This document shows positions 34,599-38,690 of a stretch of 38,690 bases of DNA, one piece after another; position 1 is the first letter of the stretch; each line of letters opens with the position of its first letter. The notes under the pieces are model-generated. The model made no database searches. It saw only the letters and a program-made list of their open reading frames with translations, and was not told the DNA's origin. The stretch is from positions 1 to 38,690 of the forward strand of contig CATEWF010000003.1 of NCBI GenBank assembly GCA_949527715.1. Reading direction: 5' to 3'. The translations under genes were made by a program, and so were the position numbers. Source of the DNA: an uncultured Mycoplasmatota bacterium. GTDB lineage: Bacteria; Bacillota_I; Bacilli_A; Mycoplasmatales; Mycoplasmoidaceae.

Positions 34599-35813
34599 AT
34601 GAGATTGCAAAAAACTTCTTCTTTCATAAAAGATCCAATACACAGTGAAATTAATTTTTCCAGTCAAGATGCTTGGCTAAAAGAATTAATTGAGACTAAA
34701 GAGTTTCAAAGATTAAATAGAATTAGACAGCTAGGAATGTCATATTTAATTTTCCCTTCGGCTACCCATACTAGATTTTCCCATTCATTGGGTACTTATG
34801 AAACTACAAGAAAATTTATCGATAATTTAAATATTAAAAACTTAACTCCTAAAAAAAGAAAAACAATTCTTGCTGCGGCACTTTTACATGATATAGGACA
34901 CGGACCTAATTCACATGCTTTTGAAAAATATACAAATATCTCTCACGAAACATACACTAAAGCAATAATTGGGACTAAAGGTACAAACATTTATAAAATT
35001 TTAGTTAAGAACGGTGTTAACCCAAAAGATGTTGTTGCTGTTTTAGATAAGAAAAACAAAAATGAATGAATGAATAGCTTAGTAAGTAGTCAGATAGATG
35101 CTGATAGAATTGATTATTTACAAAGAGACTCTCATTATACAGGCGCAACATATGGTGAAATCGATGCATCCATGATTGCAAAACGAGCAATGTTTATGAA
35201 CAATCAAATAGTTTTTTCAACAAAAGCTATTTCCACTATTGAAAACTTATTAGTAGGTAGATTTCATATGTATGAACAAGTTTATGAAAATGTTCATACT
35301 ATTGCAAATGAATGGATTATTCAACAAGTTATGTCTAGAGTTAAAGAACTATATAAACTTGGATACAAGTTTATTGATTACAATAATATGTTAGAGTTCT
35401 TTAAATCTTGATTAGATGACAAAGATTTTACAATTGAAGAGTTTTTGAAATTAGATGATTGAAACTTTAGTTGTCTACTAGATTCATTAAAACATGAAGT
35501 AGATCCTATTTTAAGACTTCTTTTAGCTGAAAGAGACACAAAAGACAAATTTATTTGTCTAGATTATACAAAAAAAGCTCATCAAAAAGCTCTTGCAAAA
35601 GCAAAGGCTTTACACTTACCAGTTAAGTACAATGTAGATGTAATTAAACATAAAGCAATCTGTTTGTATCATCCTAACAAACAACCAATTAAAATTTATA
35701 ACTCATTAACAGGTAAAATTCAAAACTTTGATGAGTTAAGCAATTTGGTTCAAAAAGACCAATTTATTAAGAAAGAAAGAACATTATTAATACTAAATAT
35801 TAAATTAATGTAA
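34599..35813 (+). CDS. HD-domain phosphohydrolase (dNTPase-like, MG461-like)
   Basis: A 404-residue member of the YwfO/SAMHD1-like HD superfamily. The metal ligands are all present: the HTRFSHSLGTYE His, AALLHDIGHGPNSHAFE (HD pair), and SQIDADRIDYLQRDS (distal Asp, with the DxDRxDYLxRD signature). The N-terminal KDPIHSEINFS is the family's DP(I/V)HG-like start. Relatives hydrolyse dNTPs or related nucleotides; the exact substrate is unknown. TGA codons at 35067, 35409 and 35460 are Trp. Last gene of the rpmH-to-gltX run; a 59-bp spacer with candidate promoter elements then leads to rpoE. Confidence 0.9.
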
Positions 35814-35872
35814 AAATATATAATTTTAATACTATAAATATATTAATTTATTTTAGAAAGCGAATTTAAAAG

Positions 35873-36298
35873 ATGGACAAACACATTAATGAAATTGCTT
35901 ATGAAATTGCTAAAGAAGAATACAAAGATCAAGTATTTTCTTTTGACAATTTGTGAAGCAAATTAGTAAAACACATTAAAGTTCCTTTAAAAGAACAAGC
36001 AACTCTTAAAGGTGAATTGTATTCTGAAATCATTCAAGACACAAATTTCTTATATTCAGGAAAACAAAATTGAAGATTAAGAGAATTTGTTACTCAAGAT
36101 GAATTGAAGAAAACATTAGCAAATTCTTTATATGATTTTGACAAATCATTAACTGAAGAAGATTATGAAGAAATCGATTCACTAGCTGAACGTTTTGATG
36201 AAGAAACAGGAATGTATTATGATGAAGACGAAGAAGAAGCATTCCAAAATGTTAAAGATGCTGTTGAAGCAGAAGTTGATGAAGACGAAATTGAATAA
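35873..36298 (+). CDS. rpoE: DNA-directed RNA polymerase delta subunit
   Basis: A 141-residue Gram-positive-type delta subunit. The N-terminal globular domain (about residues 1-90) contains AYEIAKEEYKDQVFSFDNLWSKLV and QDTNFLYSGKQNWRLRE, the HARE-HTH fold pattern. The C-terminal half is extremely acidic and disordered (DEDEEEAF..., ending EVDEDEIE). Delta helps release RNA polymerase and sharpens promoter selectivity. Upstream, TATAAT at about 35817-35822 is a candidate -10. Paired with fba as in M. genitalium MG022-MG023. Confidence 0.93.
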
Positions 36299-36303
36299 TT
36301 TAT

Positions 36304-36309
36304 AAGGAG
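36304..36309 (+). promoter_or_regulatory. Shine-Dalgarno AAGGAG for fba
   Basis: AAGGAG lies eight bases before the fba ATG, a canonical site and one of the best in the window. It fits the high expression expected for a glycolytic enzyme. Confidence 0.8.
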
Positions 36310-36317
36310 AAAACACA

Positions 36318-37193
36318 ATGAGAAAAACTGTAAATATTAAATCAATGTTAAAAGATGCTGCTGCAGGACACTATGCAATAGCTCACATTAATATTAACAA
36401 CTTAGAATGAATTAAAGGTGCTTTAGCAGCTGCTAAGGAAACAAACACTCCAATTATTTTAGGTGTATCTGAAGGTGCCGCTAAATACATGTGTGGTTTT
36501 AAAAACATCGTTGATATGGTTAACAATGTAATTGTTGCTATGGATATAACTCAACCAGTTGCTGTTCATTTAGATCATGGATCATATGAAGGAGCTATGG
36601 CTGCATTAAAAGCAGGATTTAGTTCAGTAATGTTTGATGGTTCACACTTACCATTTAATGAAAATATCAAGAAACTTAAGAAAGTTTTGTCTGCTGCTAA
36701 AAGACGAGGTGCATCTGTTGAAGCAGAAGTTGGTGCAATTGGCGGTCAAGAAGATGGAGTTGTTGGTAATGGTGAATTGGCTGATGTAAGTCAATGTGAA
36801 ATTATTTCTAAATTACCAATCAGTTGTTTAGCTGCTGGTATTGGAAACATTCACGGTATTTATCCATCTAACTGAAAAGGGTTAAACTTTAAACGTTTAA
36901 GTGAAATTACAAGAGTATGTAAAAATAAACCATTAGTTTTACATGGTGGAACAGGAATTCCAACAGATCAAATTAAACAAGCTATTTCTTTAGGTGTTGC
37001 TAAGATTAATGTAAACACTGAATGTCAATTAGCTTTTGCAAAAGCAACAAGAGAATATATTGAACAAAAGAAAGATCTTGATACTAAAGCAAAGGGATTT
37101 GATCCTCGTAAATTATTAAAACCAGGTACTGAAGCAATCAAAAACATGGTTATCGAAAAATTTGAAATCTTTGGTTGCAAAGGAAAAGCTTAA
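36318..37193 (+). CDS. fba: Class II fructose-1,6-bisphosphate aldolase
   Basis: A 291-residue zinc-dependent aldolase splitting fructose-1,6-bisphosphate into GAP and DHAP. The family signatures are VAVHLDHGSYE (catalytic Asp and zinc His), SVMFDGSHLPFNENI, VEAEVGAIGGQEDG (zinc Glu), AAGIGNIHGIY (zinc His), LVLHGGTGIP (zinc His and phosphate loop) and KINVNTECQ (phosphate-binding). Only two TGA-Trp codons. Follows rpoE with 19 bases that include a strong ribosome site, and is followed at once by a strong terminator. Shows that glycolysis is the energy route. Confidence 0.97.
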
Positions 37194-37196
37194 GAC

Positions 37197-37231
37197 AAAT
37201 AAATCAGGCATTTGCTTGATTTATTTTTTTA
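37197..37231 (+). terminator. Intrinsic terminator of rpoE-fba
   Basis: AAATAAATCA (37197-37206) pairs perfectly with TGATTTATTT (37217-37226), extended inward by GGCA/TGCT pairing, and is followed by a long T-run. It begins three bases after the fba stop. The distal arm includes the stop codon of the convergent leucine-rich-repeat gene. Confidence 0.85.
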
Positions 37232-38474
37232 TTTTAATGTTTCATAAAGATAAACCACAAGATATCAAGAGGTGTTTATCTATGCTATTCCTGTTACCTA
37301 TAAAAATTGTTCCTGAACTATTGCAAAAACTGAAAGCATCTCAGTTTATTTCTTTTGGTAGTGAATAAAAATGCATCCTCTTGATATCATGACACATATA
37401 AAAAGCACCAGCAGAAATATTTTGCAAGCTCTTAGAAAAAAATATCTCTTTAATTTTTACACAACCAAAAAAAGAGCAAACACCTATAGAATTTAGAGAT
37501 TCGAATTTTGAAAAATCTAATTTTTCTATTCCTGTACAATATTGGAAAGCAAAGTCAGAGATAGATAGTAAGTTTTTTATACTTTTTTTATGCCAAATAA
37601 TTTTTTTTAACGAAACACATGAATAAAACGCGATTGAATCTATAATTGAAATATCAGGCAAACAGACTTGTTTTAAAGATATACATTTATAAAATGTTTT
37701 TTTTGGTAACATTTTGTAATCTACTGATACATTAGATAAATTAATTGATGATAACGAACAACAATTTGCAAAAGCACCACTTTGCATTTTATTAATTTTT
37801 ATTTTGTTAGAAATATCACCAGAAATTAAAATTGGAGAATTATATGCAAGATAATAATCTTCATTATCAACCTGATATATAGCGCATCCCAATACCGTAT
37901 TTTTTTTAACATTTTCAACATATGATAGTTTATTAGAAATGTTTTTTTTCATACAAGCAATATTCTTAGTTTGAAGACACGAACAATCCATAAATGCTTG
38001 AGCATAAATATTAGATATTATTCCTTTAGATTTTAGGTCAAATCCTCGTAATGATTTGCAGCCAGCAAAAGCACCATCACCAATTGTTAATTGTGTCTTG
38101 TTTCCTATAAAAATGTGCAATAATGATGTACAGATATTAAAAGAATAAAGTTTAGTAATAAAATGGCCGTTGATTTCAATCACGATTTTTTGAATACCAT
38201 CACAATTTCAAAAAGCATTATACCCAATGAATATTTGCTGATTTTGCTCGTTTGATTTTCAAATAATAGTCTTAATATTAGATGTTTTTTTAAATTCATT
38301 GCAATTATAAAAAGCTTTATCAGCAATTGAGAATATACCAAAATTAATTGAGTCAAAATTTAAGTGATTAAAAGTATTTTTAAAACCAATTATTACATGT
38401 TTGTTGGTGTAAAAATATTTATTGACATTGATAGAAGTAATATTTAAAATTTTATTCATATATTTTGTATTCAT
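37221..38474 (-). CDS. BspA-like leucine-rich-repeat (LRR_5) protein
   Basis: A 417-residue repeat protein. About ten copies of the BspA/LRR_5 unit, core AF-x2-C-x-x-L-x-x-I-x-L spaced about 23-25 residues, can be read: AFYNCNEFKK, AFWNCDGIQ, AFAGCKSLRGF, AFANCCSLSSINL, TFYKCISLKQVCL, AFYSCVSLKKI, AFQYCTGIEKLDF, SFFGCVKIKEIFF, AFYMCHDIKRMHF and AFSFCNSSGTIFI. The C-terminus (LLISCGLSLWNIKIKK) has the typical capping sequence. TGA codons at 38261, 38210 and 37343 are Trp, which joins what would otherwise look like fragments. No signal peptide or lipobox is seen at either candidate ATG (38474 or 38459). Relatives in trichomonads and oral or genital bacteria bind host surfaces. The later start would overlap the upstream frame by only eight bases. 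Confidence 0.85.
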
Positions 38475-38690
38475 TAGCCATCATAAATCAAGTTTTAAAA
38501 TAAATAAAAAAACTTAACTCATATATTCGTGTTTTTGTGGAAAATGGGGAAAAATAACTTCTGTATATAATCCCTAATTCAATCATTTTTTTATTATCAT
38601 TATCATTTATTTCAAAATCACGATCAATTAATGGGTTATATAAAAGTAATCAAAAATACCAAAAATAAAACAGTAAAATATGAAACGATT
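38452..38690 (-). CDS. Partial hypothetical protein, 3' end only
   Basis: A reading frame enters from the right edge on the minus strand and stays open for about 78 codons (TGA as Trp) to a TAA at 38454-38452. It starts within a hydrophobic, aromatic stretch (LLFYFWYFWLLLYNP), then a polar part (DRDFEINDNDNKK), and ends MANEYKIYE. No family is recognised. It overlaps the start of the leucine-rich-repeat gene, like other same-strand overlaps here. The start lies outside the window. It could be chance in AT-rich DNA. Confidence 0.4.

Noticed and set aside
37162-37368. Plus-strand open frame of 68 codons after fba
   Set aside because: It begins inside fba, crosses the terminator hairpin and is antisense to the C-terminal cap of the LRR protein. 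No sequence feature supports it.

Overview
The window reads as a mollicute (Mycoplasma-type) chromosome segment. It is very AT-rich, and nearly every long gene contains in-frame TGA codons where a tryptophan fits, so translation table 4 (TGA = Trp) was used throughout. Gene content and order match the M. pneumoniae/penetrans/iowae (Mycoplasmoides/Malacoplasma/Ureaplasma) side of the Mollicutes: rpmH-rnpA-yidC-ksgA-gltX-HD hydrolase, serS-tmk-holB-mnmE-tatD, secA near uvrB, pcrA-fthC-ymdB and rpoE-fba are all recognisable blocks. The MEP-pathway kinase ispE, the several glycosyltransferases and a BspA-type leucine-rich protein point to a penetrans/iowae/girerdii-like lineage rather than M. pneumoniae itself. 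That species-level placement is inference.

Layout. (1) 42-6029: a two-gene ABC exporter, with a giant FtsX-type permease and an ATPase carrying a long lysine-rich N-terminal extension. A GT-B glycosyltransferase follows to 7131. (2) 7114-10166, minus strand: a three-gene envelope cassette of LPG-synthase-TM-like membrane protein, alpha/beta hydrolase and GT2 glycosyltransferase. (3) 10238-14803: secA with a GT2 gene directly behind it, then a convergent second GT2 gene that is a paralogue of the one in the cassette. (4) 14857-16836: uvrB, ending exactly where tatD ends. (5) 16837-21661, minus: the tightly packed operon serS-tmk-holB-mnmE-tatD. (6) 21710-27297, plus: a small charged protein, a GT2-like protein lacking DxD, an RDD membrane protein, pcrA, fthC, ymdB and a tRNA-Trp(CCA) whose 5' end overlaps ymdB. 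(7) 27333-29912, minus: dnaN and dnaA around a 123-bp spacer with inverted pairs of a DnaA-box-like repeat, the likely oriC. (8) 29976-35813, plus: rpmH-rnpA-yidC-ksgA-ispE-gltX-HD phosphohydrolase, with several overlapping genes. (9) 35873-37193: rpoE and fba, then a terminator. (10) 37221-38690, minus: a BspA-like leucine-rich-repeat protein and the 3' end of one more reading frame.

The genome is compact. No gene-free stretch exceeds about 125 bp. Many same-strand neighbours are joined as stop-T-ATG (TAATATG) without a Shine-Dalgarno sequence; clear AAGGAG-type sites appear at only a few starts. Functionally the window combines the replication-initiation core, protein and membrane-protein export (SecA, YidC, RnpA/L34), tRNA and DNA maintenance, glycolysis (Fba), and a scattered but substantial set of envelope-glycosylation and surface-protein genes.
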